A DNA stretch of 64,000 nucleotides from Arion vulgaris (Eukaryota; Mollusca; Gastropoda; Stylommatophora; Arionidae). The stretch covers positions 83,275,803-83,339,802 of the forward strand of contig CM036755.1 in NCBI GenBank assembly GCA_020796225.1. Direction: 5' to 3'. Under the pieces are notes generated by a model, which was not told where the DNA came from, ran no database searches, and was given only the letters and a program-made list of their open reading frames with translations. Below, in pieces: positions 33,013 through 44,099 of this stretch. Position 1 is the first letter of the stretch, and the number at the start of each line of letters is the position of its first letter. A program made the position numbers and the translations under genes.

Positions 33013-33987
33013 TGTCTTCTTCTTCACCCGCCGTCCCTAGGGATGCACAGGTCCGCTCTACTCCTACTGTCTTCTTCTTCACCGGCCGTCCCTAGGGATG
33101 CACAGGTCCGCTCTACTCCTACTGTCTTCTTCTTCACCCGCCGTCCCTAGGGATGCACAGGTCCGCTCTACTCCTACTGTCTTCTTCTTCACCGGCCGTC
33201 CCTAGGGATGCACAGGTCCGCTCTACTCCTACTGTCTTCTTCTTCACCCGCCGTCCCTAGGGATGCACAGGTCCGCTCTACTCCTACTGTCTTCTTCTTC
33301 ACCCGCCGTCCCTAGGGATGCACAGGTCCACTCTACTCCTACTGTCTTCTTCTTCACCGGCCGTCCCTAGGGATGCACAGGTCCGCTCTACTCCTACTGT
33401 CTTCTTCTTCACCCGCCGTCCCTAGGGATGCACAGGTCCCTCTACTCTTACTGTCTTCTTCTTCACCCGCCGTCCCTAGGGATGCACAGGTCCACTCTAC
33501 TCCTACTGTCTTCTTCTTCACCCGCCGTCCCTAGGGATGCACAGGTCCACTCTACTCCTACTGTCTTCTTCTTCACCCGCCGTCCCTAGGGATGCACAGG
33601 TCCGCTCTACTCCTACTGTCTTCTTCTTCACCCGCCGTCCCTAGGGATGCACAGGTCCGCTCTACTCCTACTGTCTTCTTCTTCACCCGCCGTCCCTAGG
33701 GATGCACAGGTCCGCTCTACTCCTACTGTCTTCTTCTTCACCCGCCGTCCCTAGGGATGCACAGGTCCACTCTACTCCTACTGTCTTCTTCTTCACCCGC
33801 CGTCCCTAGGGATGCACAGGTCCACTCTACTCTTACTGTCTTCTTCTTCACCCGCCGTCCCTAGGGATGCACAGGTCCACTCTACTCCTACTGTCTTATT
33901 CTTCACCCGCCGTCCCTAGGGATGCACAGGTCCACTCTACTCCTACTGTCTTCTTCTTCACCGGCCGTCCCTAGGGATGCACAGGTC
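33013..33987. repeat. 55-bp minisatellite, about 18 copies
   Basis: The unit contains TACTGTCTTCTTCTTCAC and CCGTCCCTAGGGATGCACAG. It continues seamlessly into the antisense end of the element at 33988-34340, whose 3' terminus and AGA tail make up the unit. Confidence 0.95.
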
Positions 33988-34340
33988 CGTAACCAAAATC
34001 TTCCAAGCCCGCATATCCAAGGCCATCTTTTCCAGATCTCTCCATTCTCTGCCTATTTCCTTGGGGTTCCATCGGAGATCCTGTCTTAGATGCTTTTTAC
34101 TAATTTCACCGGGTCGCTTCATGAGTCCCTCCTGGTGGAGTCTTTCTTCTTCCTCGGGTGGCGAGTTAGGAATTTCCTTGGTTGTGGTTTCTGTAGCTAT
34201 CTAGTGTTTTTATGGGGTGGGATAGCTAGCCCCTCGCACAATCTCCTTAGTCGCCTCTTACGACATCAGTGGCAGGTAACAGTGGTTCTATTCTTTACAC
34301 CCCACTTTGGGAACAGGTACCCACTCGGGCGGTACTTTTA
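33988..34340 (-). mobile_element. Antisense AGA-tailed element related to R1
   Basis: On the minus strand it has GTAAAGAATAGAACCACTG and TGTCGTAAGAGGCGACTAAG, matching the R1 head, then a frame ending RAWKILVTDLCIPRDGR before the AGAAGAAGA tail. Possibly the parent of R1-type repeats. Confidence 0.55.
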
Positions 34341-34421
34341 CTGTACTGTACTATTAATTTGTGGACAGTATTACTATATAAATTATATGTTGCTAACTTA
34401 CGTATCTCCTTTATTCCACAG

Positions 34422-35116
34422 TTCTTCTTTATCTTATAGCGTACATTCCCTCAACATCGACACGTCTGTATCATCGATATTTTCTGCTTCAACGTAATCC
34501 TCGTCGTCGAGGACCTGTTCGATTGGGTAAAGCATGGATTGACAAGTCTCGTAAATCTTGCGCTAAAAACTGCATGAAAACTTACGAGGACTGCACAAGT
34601 TTTCTTTTCAATTCTGAAACTGGTCTGTGCACACCAGGCTCTTGGATTAATGAAAAACAACCACTTCCTAGTATAGATGAAGGAGATTTTTACCAGAGCT
34701 TCTACTGTGACACCTCTAAAGGATTCAGTGTTAGAACCTACGGAGCTACTAAAGCTTGCGTTGGATACTTTGGACCATCAAATTATACAAATGCCGATGC
34801 TGATTGCCAAAGAATGGGGGCCTACCTCATGCCAGTTAAAACAGTTGAAAAATACTTTCTTCTGTATTATAATGTTTCGAAAAATACAAATACATGGGTT
34901 GGATGTGATGATATTGTAGACGAAGGAAAGTTTATTTGGAAAGATGACGGTCAGTTGTTGACAGCAGCAGAAAAAAGTTCAGTGTTTGCCCAAGGTGAAC
35001 CTAATAATTATTTAAACGCTGAAGACTGTATCACAGTTGTGGCCAACTCTAGATGGTTAATGGACTATAATTGCTCATATTTACATCATTATGCGTGTGA
35101 AATGCCGTATCGTTAA
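34422..35116 (+). CDS. Lectin gene 3, exon 2: secreted PAN-like/C-type lectin protein
   Basis: Join with 28588-28636 gives 247 residues. The acceptor is TTCCACAG at 34421, phase 1. Residues 1 to about 24 form the signal peptide; a basic stretch (QRNPRRRG, 40-47) follows. The PAN/apple-like region has C63, C67, C74, C86 and C112. The lectin domain starts at C129: C145, WVGC 175-178, FIW 187-189, EPN 209-211, C219, MDYNC 230-234 and C242. EPN predicts calcium-dependent binding of mannose/GlcNAc-type sugars, although the WND position is MDY. N-glycosylation sequons at N137, N167 and N233. Frame upstream of L51 aligns with gene 4, supporting the long exon. Confidence 0.9.
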
Positions 35117-35287
35117 CTCTTTCATTCCGAAATTTGTTTAACCCCTGGACGATTTTATATCCTAATGTACAGTGAATTAGCAAGTATACCGGCTTTGTGT
35201 CATATTAAAAATTTCTGTTAGCCAGTTTATCGGTTTGAAAGAGGGAATAGGTTAATATAAAGAACAAATTAAATCTAGCATAGATGC

Positions 35288-35293
35288 AATAAA
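35288..35293 (+). terminator. Polyadenylation signal of gene 3
   Basis: AATAAA 172 bp after the gene 3 stop codon, in otherwise unique A/T-rich sequence. No comparable canonical signal was seen close to the gene 1 or 2 stops. Confidence 0.5.
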
Positions 35294-35404
35294 ACAAACT
35301 AATTTATATAACAGATAGCACACCTTTTAAAATGTAAACATGTCAAAGTGAAGATTAAAAAAGCATTGAAAAGAACAAATTTTCTCCCAACATTATGATA
35401 TCAG

Positions 35405-36245
35405 TACCAAACACGAACGTTTACATTAAACAATAAAAGAAAACTAGTCATGACAGAGATGAAGTGTCTACGCAGAATGATGGGACTATCAAGAAGAGAC
35501 AGGTTTAGAACTGAAGACATCAGGAAAAATATGAGTTCAAAATCAGCACTAAACTTCATCAAGAAACGACAAATTAAATGATTCGTCTAGAGAAGCAAAA
35601 TCAGTATTAAACTTCATCAAGAAACGACAAATTAAATGATTCGTCTAGAGAAGCAAAATCAGTATTAAGCTTCATCAAGAAACGACAAATTAAATGATTC
35701 GTCTAGAGAAGCAAAATCAGTATTAAACTATCAGAAACGACAATTAAATGATTCGTCTGAAGCAAAATCAGTATTAACTTATCAGAAACGACAAATTAAA
35801 TGATTCGTCTAGAGAAGCAAAATCAGTATTAAGCTTCATCAGAAACGACAAATTAATGATTGTCTAGAGAAGCAAATCAGTATTAAGCTTCATCAAGAAA
35901 CGACAAATTAAATGATTCGTCTAGAGAAGCAAAATCAGTATTAAACTTTATCGAAACGACAAATTAAATGATTCGTCGAAGCAAATCAGTATTAGCTTCA
36001 TCAGAAACGACAAATTAAATGATTCGTCTAGAAGCAAAATCAGTATTAAGCTTCATCAGAAACGACAAATTAAATGATTCGTCTAGAGAACAAAATCAGT
36101 ATTGCTTCATCAAGAAACGACAATTAAATGATTCGTTGAGAAGCAAAATCAGATTAACTCATCAGAAACGCAATTAAATGATTCGTCTAGAGAAGCAAAT
36201 CATACAAAATATCAAGAAACGACAAATTAAATGATTCGTCTAAGA
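35405..36245 (+). mobile_element. LINE-H-related fragment with a 58-bp array in its ORF
   Basis: 35450-35590 reads REMKCLRRMMGLSRRDRFR, then ALNFIKKRQIKW, LINE C-terminus. From about 35536 the last 58 bp (containing CTTCATCAAGAAACGACAAA and TTAAATGATTCGTCTAGAG) repeat about 13 times with many single-base indels. Single-copy relatives lie at 42640-42860 and, inverted, 19497-19598. Confidence 0.8.
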
Positions 36246-36354
36246 ACACGTTGTCAACCAGACAGGTTGTCTTAATGAGAATGCTATTCAGATACCATGG
36301 TTACAAGGCAATGGTAGCACAGCAAAGGGAACTCATAAATACAGAGACAGTAAA

Positions 36355-36740
36355 TATACCATGTACGTAGATATACTGTCCTGGGCATGCTGGTTGCGTG
36401 ATTGAGAGATAGGACACGCTTACATAAATATCATTGATTGTCAAGAAGTTGAAGATGGATAAGATAGATGTTCTTCGATCTCTTTCGCCACTGCTTCTTG
36501 GTTGAAGACACTAAGAGAGATGTTGAATAGATCTAGTGATTTAAGGAGTTTGAAGTTACCCGTTGTATAAGTAGAACTGGCGGTATGGGTGACAGAATGA
36601 GCAGTGTGTTTAACCAGCGACTCACAGGAACCATCAGTATAAATATCTTCTACATGTGTTGGAGGAGACTGAGCACCTATAGGTATGCCCGTAGTGTACG
36701 TACGTCTATTCAGTAACCAATAACTAACATTTTTTCGATC
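36355..36740. mobile_element. R2 composite, second copy
   Basis: Like 22130-22570: + strand YCPGHAG near 36378 and - strand DIYTDGSCESLV near 36640. No duplication of the 63-bp segment here. Confidence 0.55.
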
Positions 36741-36744
36741 CAAA

Positions 36745-36905
36745 AGCACTTGAGCTTTCAGCTCTTCGGCTCGGTGTCATTGACACCGTAAATCTGGGGA
36801 ACCTGTAGCTCTTCTGCCAGTCCGCGGAGTTGAACCCGCACTTACAGAGGACTAGTCACCCGTAGTCCAACGCGCGACGAACACGCTGGACACGCGGGCA
36901 TAACT
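36745..36905 (-). mobile_element. tRNA-derived SINE (minus)
   Basis: The minus strand has CGCGTTGGACTACGGGTGAC (box-A-like) and, about 30 bp on, GGGTTCAACTCC (box-B-like), then a short hairpin-rich body (GAAGAGCTACAGGTTC...). It does not fold as an intact tRNA by eye. Confidence 0.55.
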
Positions 36906-36999
36906 AACATTTAACGCCAAATACTTGTATTAAAAAAAAAAATAAAACAAGTGTCGTTACTGTCTGTAGTACCACATTTTAGGGCGGTGTAGGAAAGGT

Positions 37000-37180
37000 G
37001 GGACGAGAGTCTGAGGAATATAATGGCCGCATGGTTAGTGCAGTCGCCGCCAAGCTGTTCAGGATAGGATTTTTCATTATATTCACACCAGAAAAAAAAA
37101 GTCATTGGTCTTACCGTGAATTGAACAAGAGTCTGCCGCATGGGAGCCACACTCTAATCTAATTGACCCAACGCTCCTCT
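37000..37180. mobile_element. Possible SINE fragment
   Basis: Minus-strand TGGGTCAATTAG and TTGTTCAATTCACGG sit at roughly box A/B spacing. Weak, single copy in the window. Confidence 0.3.
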
Positions 37181-37560
37181 AAATAATTGTATAAAACTTG
37201 TATATCTCATATTAACCGACGACCTTCAGCACACAAGGCAAACATCTTGTTTACTACGCCACGAAGATCATCAACAAATAACCAAGAAAATCACAAGGTT
37301 ACACAACTGTGTCCAAATATATTCAAGACTTGGAGAGTTATGGTTCTTACTGTGTTTACTTGCACCACGATATCGTTTGTTTGCAAATCTACCAGTCTTT
37401 GTTAGGAAGTTCGTTGTTCAATAAACTCATTTGGAAATATTATATTTTGTTTGTTTTTAAAAAGTGTTTACAATTTTATACAATGGCATCGTTGGAAAAG
37501 AGTGGGGTGGAGACAAGGAAAGAGATTTCGGGGTGGGATATGTGTGTAAACCGCATTTAG
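37181..37560. other. Unassigned spacer
   Basis: No recognised repeat or gene. Confidence 0.4.
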
Positions 37561-37564
37561 TGAT

Positions 37565-38100
37565 CAATCAATCATTGCTCCAGTTGGGTAGGCGATCATG
37601 TTTCTCCCCGTCGGTCTGTCTCTGGTACAATAAATCAATCCGTCACCGAACCATTGCGACCCGTTTCAAGCTGTCCGGAATTTTGTCTCCTTGTCTCCCT
37701 CTATTTCTCTTCCCTTGTATTTTGTCTATTGTAACCAAATGTTCTAAACTGTTCCTTCTAATTATATTTCTGAAAAACCTTGATTGTTTGCTTCTTACTC
37801 GATTGATTAGATTTCGATATGAATCTGTCTCCGACAAGATCTCTTCATTTGTCTTTCTAGCTGTCCATAAAACTGTCACATTTTCTGAGAAACCACATTT
37901 CTGTGTCTTCCAATGTTCTTACCATTTGTCTGTTCATTGTCCATGACTCATTGCCATATAAAAGTATTGGCTCTATATACTCGTAGCATTGTATGACTCG
38001 TTTCCTCAATGCCACTGACAAGGATTTATTGCATAGTATGTTTTTCAACTTCTGAAAGGCTGAATTTGCCTGAGCTATCCTGCTTTTTATTTCTGAATAT
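37565..38100 (-). mobile_element. LINE-G C-terminal fragment
   Basis: Antisense frames read VIQCYEYIEPILLYGNESWT, then a frameshift, then ARKTNEEIL, QSRFFRNIIRRNSLEHLVT and a GKRNRGRQ segment, in LINE order. Confidence 0.85.
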
Positions 38101-38286
38101 TTGATGATACCGCCATTAAAAAATGTGACACCAAAAATGTTTGTCTATGGAAATACGTTAAAGTGAATAATTCAGGTTCAAGAAGAAAATGATAGGGCAG
38201 CAAGAAAGCGATGCTGAACTTCATGTGCAGGAAGAAAATGCATTGTTTGATTCCAAATTTAGAGAGAAATACAAAGGATGAGAAGT

Positions 38287-39910
38287 TGAAGCGAAATGTG
38301 ATCCATGATACAATGCATCTTCCACTCTGAGCATTAAATAAAATCAGATCCATGATACAATGCATCTTCCACTCTGAGCATTAAATAAAATCAGATCCAT
38401 GATACAATGCATCTTACACTCTGAGCATTAAATAAAATCAGATCCATGATACAATGCATCTTCCACTCTGAGCATTAAATAAAATCAGATCCATGATACA
38501 ATGCATCTTCCACTCTGAGCATAAAATAAAATCAGATCCATGATACAATGTATCTTACACTCTGAGCATTAAATAAAATCAGATCCATGATACAATGCAT
38601 CTTACACTCTGAGCATTAAATAAAATCAGATCCATGATACAATGCATCTTACACTCTGAGCATAAAATAAAATCAGATCCATGATACAATGCATCTTACA
38701 CTCTGAATCACCTGATACAATGCATCTTACACTCTGAGCATTAAATAAAATCAGATCCATGATACAATGCATCTTACACTCTGATCCATGATACAATGCA
38801 TCTTACATCGATCCATGATACAATGCATCTTACACTCTGAGCATTAAATAAAATCAGATCCATGATACAATGCATCTTACACTCTGAGCATTAAATAAAA
38901 TCAGATCCATGATACAATGCATCTTCCACTCTGAGCATTAAATAAAATCAGATCCATGCTACAATGCATCTTCCACTCTGAGCATTAAATAAAATCAGAT
39001 CCATGATACAATGCATCTTCCACTCTGAGCATTAAATAAAATCAGATCCATGATACAATGCATCTTCCACTCTGAGCATAAAATAAAATCAGATCCATGA
39101 TACAATGCATCTTACACTCTGATCCATGATACAATGCATCTTCCACTCTGATCCATGATACAATGTATCTTCCACTCTGATCCATGATACAATGCATCTT
39201 CCACTCTGAGCATAAAATAAAATCAGATCCATGATACAATGCATCTTCCACTCTGATCCATGATACAATGCATCTTCCACTCTGATCCATGATACAATGC
39301 ATCTTCCACTCTGATCCATGATACAATGCATCTTACACTCTGATCCATGATACAATGCATCTTCCACTCTGATCCATGATACAATGCATCTTCCACTCTG
39401 ATCCATGATACAATGCATCTTACACTCTGAGTATTAAATAAAATCAGATCCATGATACAATGCATCTTCCACTCTGAGCATTAAATAAAATCAGATCCAT
39501 GATACAATGCATCTTCCACTCTGAGCATTAAATAAAATCAGATCCATGATACAATGCATCTTCCACTCTGAGCATTAAATAAAATCAGATCCATGATACA
39601 ATGCATCTTCCACTCTGAGCATTAAATAAAATCAGATCCATGATACAATGCATCTTACACTCTGAGCATTAAATAAAATCAGATCCATGATACAATGCAT
39701 CTTACACTCTGAGCATTAAATAAAATCAGATCCATGATACAATGCATCTTACACTCTGAGCATTAAATAAAATCAGATCCATGATACAATGCATCTTACA
39801 CTCTGAGCATTAAATAAAATCAGATCCATGATACAATGCATCTTACACTCTGAGCATTAAATAATATCAGATCCATGATACAATGCATCTTACACTCTGA
39901 GCATTAAATA
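38287..39910. repeat. 47/29-bp minisatellite, about 40 copies
   Basis: The long unit contains AAATAAAATCAGATCCATGA and TACAATGCATCTTCCACTCT; a 29-bp short form lacks GAGCATTAAATAAAATCA. Short forms cluster at 38700-38820, 39110-39200 and 39240-39430. CTTCCACT/CTTACACT variants are also blocky. Confidence 0.94.
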
Positions 39911-39989
39911 ATACACTTGCTTATAGCTTTTTCAGAGATTATGATATGAAGCACCTGTCACTTCACATTTCTAGTGTGCAGGTGGCAGG

Positions 39990-40340
39990 AGGTCTTTTTT
40001 TTTTTTTTTTCGTCCGCTTTCAACTCAGACGAAGTTTCATCTCTGAAACTGGTTTTGCGTGAAAATCTGTTTTTCCAATTTCTTACAATGGCAGCAGCGT
40101 GCACATTTGTAAATTACTTTACACTGGCAGCCGTGTGCTCAATGTACTCGTAATTTGTATTCCCTCGCCATACAGGCATATTTTCTCCGACTTCAGAGGT
40201 ATTCACGTTATCGTCCTGAGTAAGACCAGGGACTTGAACAAATGCCGGACAGTAGGTTCGAACCCGAGCTATGAGGCGTCTCACAGCTAGCAGGCAGAGC
40301 TACTATCAACTACTCTAGGCAGTCCCCCGGTAGGAGGTCT
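39990..40340. mobile_element. Q element (+) followed by tRNA-like SINE (-)
   Basis: 39990-40190 matches Q (GGTTTTGCGTGAAAATC, CCGACTTCAGAGG). In 40190-40340 the minus strand has TAGAGTAGTTGATAGTAGCT and, about 40 bp on, GGGTTCGAACC, a perfect box B. Confidence 0.5.
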
Positions 40341-40649
40341 AATTTCTTTTCTCACGTGTGGACCCACAACCCTCTGACATAATGGACAAAAAACCAATAA
40401 CTTGAGCAGTTTCGCAGTGATTGCAGTAGCCAGGCAGCCATTAAATTCCTCAGCTCATGTTATGATTTGATATTTTATTTTTCTTGCTTATGCGATACTA
40501 TCCACGCGTGTCTTTGTCCTAAAACGCCAATTTATTAAGTATTACTGCAGCCACCCCTCGGTGTACTCCAGATCTGATCTCATCCGCTTTGACCACCTCA
40601 GATTTGTTGGTTTCTGCACATGGCCAAAAATATGGTAACAGGTAGTAAA
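40341..40649. other. Unassigned spacer
   Basis: No recognised feature. Confidence 0.4.
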
Positions 40650-41010
40650 AACAATCATTGTTCATTTGATCATCATCTTGATCGTACATCGGACATGTCC
40701 ATGCTTCGTTCTCCTCCCAAACATGTATCTCAGTGTGTCTAGGTTAACTACTCCCGTTCTGTGCTGGTTGATGTATCTACTGGGGTTTCTCTCATGGTTT
40801 TGCGTCTTGCCGCACCTATCGGTATGCACAACTTGCACAACCGAGAAAGAGAATACGCTTTATCTTCTTCGTTGAAATCTTCAGAGCGAATGTTTTCTCT
40901 TAGGTCGTTATTGATGTCGCTTTTGTTCATAGGAGACCCATTCTCGATTGCAGCATTGCTCGTCAAGGCATCTTTTCTCTAATTGCCTTTCAATCCAGAA
41001 TGACCTGGAA
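40650..41010 (-). mobile_element. LINE-RNH C-terminal fragment
   Basis: The antisense frame 40748-40966 reads SNAAIENGSPMNKSDINNDL, then LSRLCKLC; related to 26935-27290 and 60252-60560. Confidence 0.75.
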
Positions 41011-41088
41011 CAAAGATGAAGGTAAGTGTCATATTGTTACATTTTGTATTAACTGCATCCACTGGTTACCATTCGTATATAACCGGTC

Positions 41089-41366
41089 TTAAAAAAAAGG
41101 TAAAGTAACTCTTGTTATACCACATGGTATATAGGGTAATACGGGGTTAGAACTGTATTTTTCGTTTTCCGTCGGCTCACGGTGGAGGATGTGGTGACCA
41201 TCATGCCTGTTGTCTTTACTTCTTAGTACTTTTCCTGATACACAATTAAAACTGGGGCGACCTGTGAGCCGCTACTTTCGGATCACATTCCACGTTACTG
41301 TGGAATTGAATTCAGACAACTAGTCGGAGAAGCGAGTTCACTAACAACTACGCTAATGCCGCTCTC
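41089..41366 (-). mobile_element. SINE-N, copy 2, single-copy body
   Basis: Flanks and body match 22600-24030, with one copy of the ACACAATTAAAACTGGGGCG-type body unit. The minus strand starts GAGAGCGGCATTAGCGTAGTTG (box A). ATAACCGGTCTT precedes it at about 41077 and follows it at about 41370, a likely target-site duplication. Confidence 0.7.
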
Positions 41367-41570
41367 ATAACCGGTCTTGATCTCATAACCGGTCTTGATC
41401 TCATAACCGGTCTTGATCTCATAACCGGTCTTGATCTCATAACCGGTCTTGATCTCATAACCGGTCTTGATCTCATAACCGGTCTTGATCTCATAACCGG
41501 TCTTGATCTCATAACCGGTCTTGATCTCATAACCGGTCTTGATCTCATAACCGATCTTGATCTCTAAAGC
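41366..41570. repeat. 18-bp array, 11 copies
   Basis: Unit CATAACCGGTCTTGATCT, built from the SINE-N target-site duplication and adjoining bases. Confidence 0.95.
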
Positions 41571-41639
41571 GAATACATAAGAATATGGAGGAATTGTTCA
41601 AAATATCAACAGTTCAACAGCTTCTAATATTCTATAGAA

Positions 41640-42185
41640 TGAAATCACAGAAAGCTCACAACAGAAAGCTCACCACAGAAAGCTCACCACATAATATCTC
41701 ACCAAATGTTTGAGTCCGAAAGGCCAGTGGAGAGTCACCAGAAAAGATAGATTACGAAATGAGGACATCAGAAGTAGAGTGGCCATAACTTCATGCACCG
41801 AATACATCGAAAGACAACAAATACAGTGGTACTGCAGAGCTGAAGGAAGACTCAAAAAAAAAGATGAATAGACGATATCTACTTTTTCTGCAAACGCCCG
41901 CTGTCAATTCAGGCGGTAGTCATGACGCCTGGTATTGCGCTTCTGACAGATTTTTACGTGAGGCCTGCTTACCATTTTACTGGTGTCCCTCGTCTTTCGG
42001 TGAGCCTTCGCCGTCATCAGAGGTAATAGACAATAGACCACACTAAATAAACACGGATATAACAAAACACGGGCGACCCATCTGGCCCTGGAACGCAAAT
42101 TAAAGTTCCGACCCTTGCGCTTAACGACAAGAGTGGACAACCAATTTCATCATCTACCTGGGCAAAAACAATAGACAAGGAAATA
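41640..42185 (+). mobile_element. LINE-H fragment with a nested Q element
   Basis: LINE-H words (GTCACCAGAAAAGATAGATT, ACATCGAAAGACAACAAAT, AATAAACACGGATATAACA) interrupted by Q at 41884-42020. AATAGACGATAT / AATAGACAATAG flank Q, a probable target-site duplication. A 17-bp unit (CAGAAAGCTCACCA) is triplicated at 41648-41690. Confidence 0.75.
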
Positions 42186-42503
42186 GCATCTGTTTGTTTC
42201 CCAAATAACAAACATAAATCTTTTCTGAATAGATTAAATGTAAATACAAAACTAGGAACAATTTTGTACAAACCAAACATGCATACAAAAGAATGTAATA
42301 TAAGAATTGAGCATTATAAGAATAGTTGTATTGTTCTCAGACTGCGTGATTTTATCTGGCATGAGAGTAAACAGATACCAGTTATGTAATATCTGAGATT
42401 GGTTCAGAACTAGTTCTTTCTGTTTCAGAGATTGAACGAAGTTGTTATCTAACTTCACAGCAACGTTCTGAACACTTTAGACGCGGTTTGTGTTATCAGT
42501 ACT
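42186..42503 (+). promoter_or_regulatory. Gene 4 upstream region
   Basis: Unique A/T-rich sequence next to the start codon. No confident TATA or initiator. Not similar to other lectin gene upstream regions by eye. Confidence 0.3.
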
Positions 42504-42552
42504 ATGGCGTTTACTGCTTTCTCTCTTATTGTGTCCACCGGAATTTTAATAT
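42504..42552 (+). CDS. Lectin gene 4, exon 1 (signal peptide)
   Basis: ATG at 42504, 16 codons (MAFTAFSLIVSTGILI) plus one base, donor ATAT|GTAAGT at 42553; an in-frame stop (TAAGTAG context) follows if unspliced. Phase 1 joining to 45555 gives ILIFMHAAASLGA, a standard signal-peptide end. Confidence 0.85.
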
Positions 42553-42639
42553 GTAAGTAGACATTAATAATAACAAAATTATTTTTCATATTCATATGTT
42601 CCCGCAGGGAATATTCATGTTCTCAGAAGTCTTCCTTTT

Positions 42640-42860
42640 TTTTTGGCTTGTGTCTACGCAGAATGCTGGGGGTAACAAGAAGAGACCGGTTGAGAAATGA
42701 AAACATCAGGAAAAAAAGTGGGTACAACATTAGTACTAACTCATAAAGAAACAACAAATTAAATGGTTCGGCAACATACCACGTTACCGACAGACAGTGT
42801 ACCTCAAATAAATGGTTCGACAACATATCAGGTTACCAACAGACAGACCAAATGACAGAT
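42640..42860 (+). mobile_element. LINE-H-related fragment in gene 4 intron
   Basis: Shares TGTCTACGCAGAATG, AAGAAGAGACCGG and AAATTAAATGGTTCGGC with 35440-35600; single-copy form of the segment that is an array there. Confidence 0.65.
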
Positions 42861-43751
42861 GATGTTGCTATAAATCAGAACAGCCACATACATGAACGTG
42901 TGGATGAGCAAGTGATGAGGGTGTGTGTGGGTACGTCGGTTACTGATAACAGTTACCAACGGCAGAGATTTGCTCACAAATGAGGAGCTTATGGAGAGAA
43001 CAATACATATTTCAGTGAAGTAAGAGATGAAGACCACACACTGCAGCTGGATAGAACATACCGTGAGAAAATCCGAGTCTAACATAGCAAGAAGGGTCCT
43101 GTCCAAAAACGCAGGGAAAGCGAAATAAATAGGAGCGCCTAAACGTACACGAAGAAGAGATTTGGAGGCAGAGATGATATGTATACAGAAGAGCTGGAAG
43201 AAGCTGGATGAAGCAGGGGGAGAACGCTAAAGATTGGAAAACTTAGCATGAGTTGGTTGAGGCATATGCCCTAGTCGTGGTTAAAAACGTATCAGAGAGA
43301 GTGAATGATTGTGCAAAAGTCTGTATGTGACGTCACTCACATTACAAGACTACACTAAGAAACAAAACAAACCGTGTTTTCCTGGACATTCTCACGCCTT
43401 ATATATTTGTCGTGTTTTTCTACGCCCGATTTCGCACGGAAACCTTTAGCAGATAAGGGCCGACTGCTGGCCTCGCCCGACTGTGTATGACGAGCAGGGG
43501 GTGCTCGATATCATACATGGATGTCACCCTTGTCTGACCCCCTGGTCACCAGAGAAATCCGTGGTGAATACCATTTGTGAAAGTTGACAGCCGGCGTAAT
43601 GGCGGCATAACTTCTGCATACAGGACAAACTTGCATATTTGTTGTTGAGAAAATGGTAATTTTTATTGGTACACCACAATGGACGTATCTGGAGATCAAC
43701 TAAAATAAGGTAGTTAACTACCTTTCCGTGCCCACATTTTTCACTTTTTGG
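42861..43751. other. Gene 4 intron, unassigned
   Basis: No recognised element. Minus frames 42828-43106 and 43511-43781 have no identifiable domain. Confidence 0.4.
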
Positions 43752-44095
43752 AGTGCTTTGGTTTAATATTAAAGAGAACAAATAGATCTATACAGAAAGA
43801 ACTCAAAATCAAAGAAAACTGGCTGATGCTACAAATACGAAATAGAAAATTGAGATATTTTGGACATAAAAAAGACATAAAGGGCTGGAGAAGACCATCA
43901 TGGAAGTATGCATACCGGCAAAGAGAAGAAGAGGAAGACCACGAAGAAGATGGATTCAGGATGTGACTGATGGTTTGATAATGACAGCTGCGGAGGCAGG
44001 ACATCTGGCCTATGAGAGAGAGAAGTTCCGGAGGACTGTTGGAGTGGCAAAGCTCTGCTCAGGACAAGCTATTGGATGATGATGATGATGGTTTA
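43752..44095 (+). mobile_element. LINE-B 3' fragment
   Basis: Reads LKRTNRSIQKELKIKENWLM then IRNRKLRYFGH, then out of frame the GRPR(R)W region, ending at a GATGATGATGATG tail. Confidence 0.85.
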
Positions 44096-44099
44096 ATAT

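Noticed and set aside
32354..33150. Leu/Ser-rich multi-frame proteins
   Set aside because: Degenerate CTTCTT-type repeat; no stop codons by composition only.
40190..40340. tRNA gene
   Set aside because: Box A and a perfect GGGTTCGAACC box B are present but no acceptor stem or proper cloverleaf could be formed by eye; better explained as a SINE head.
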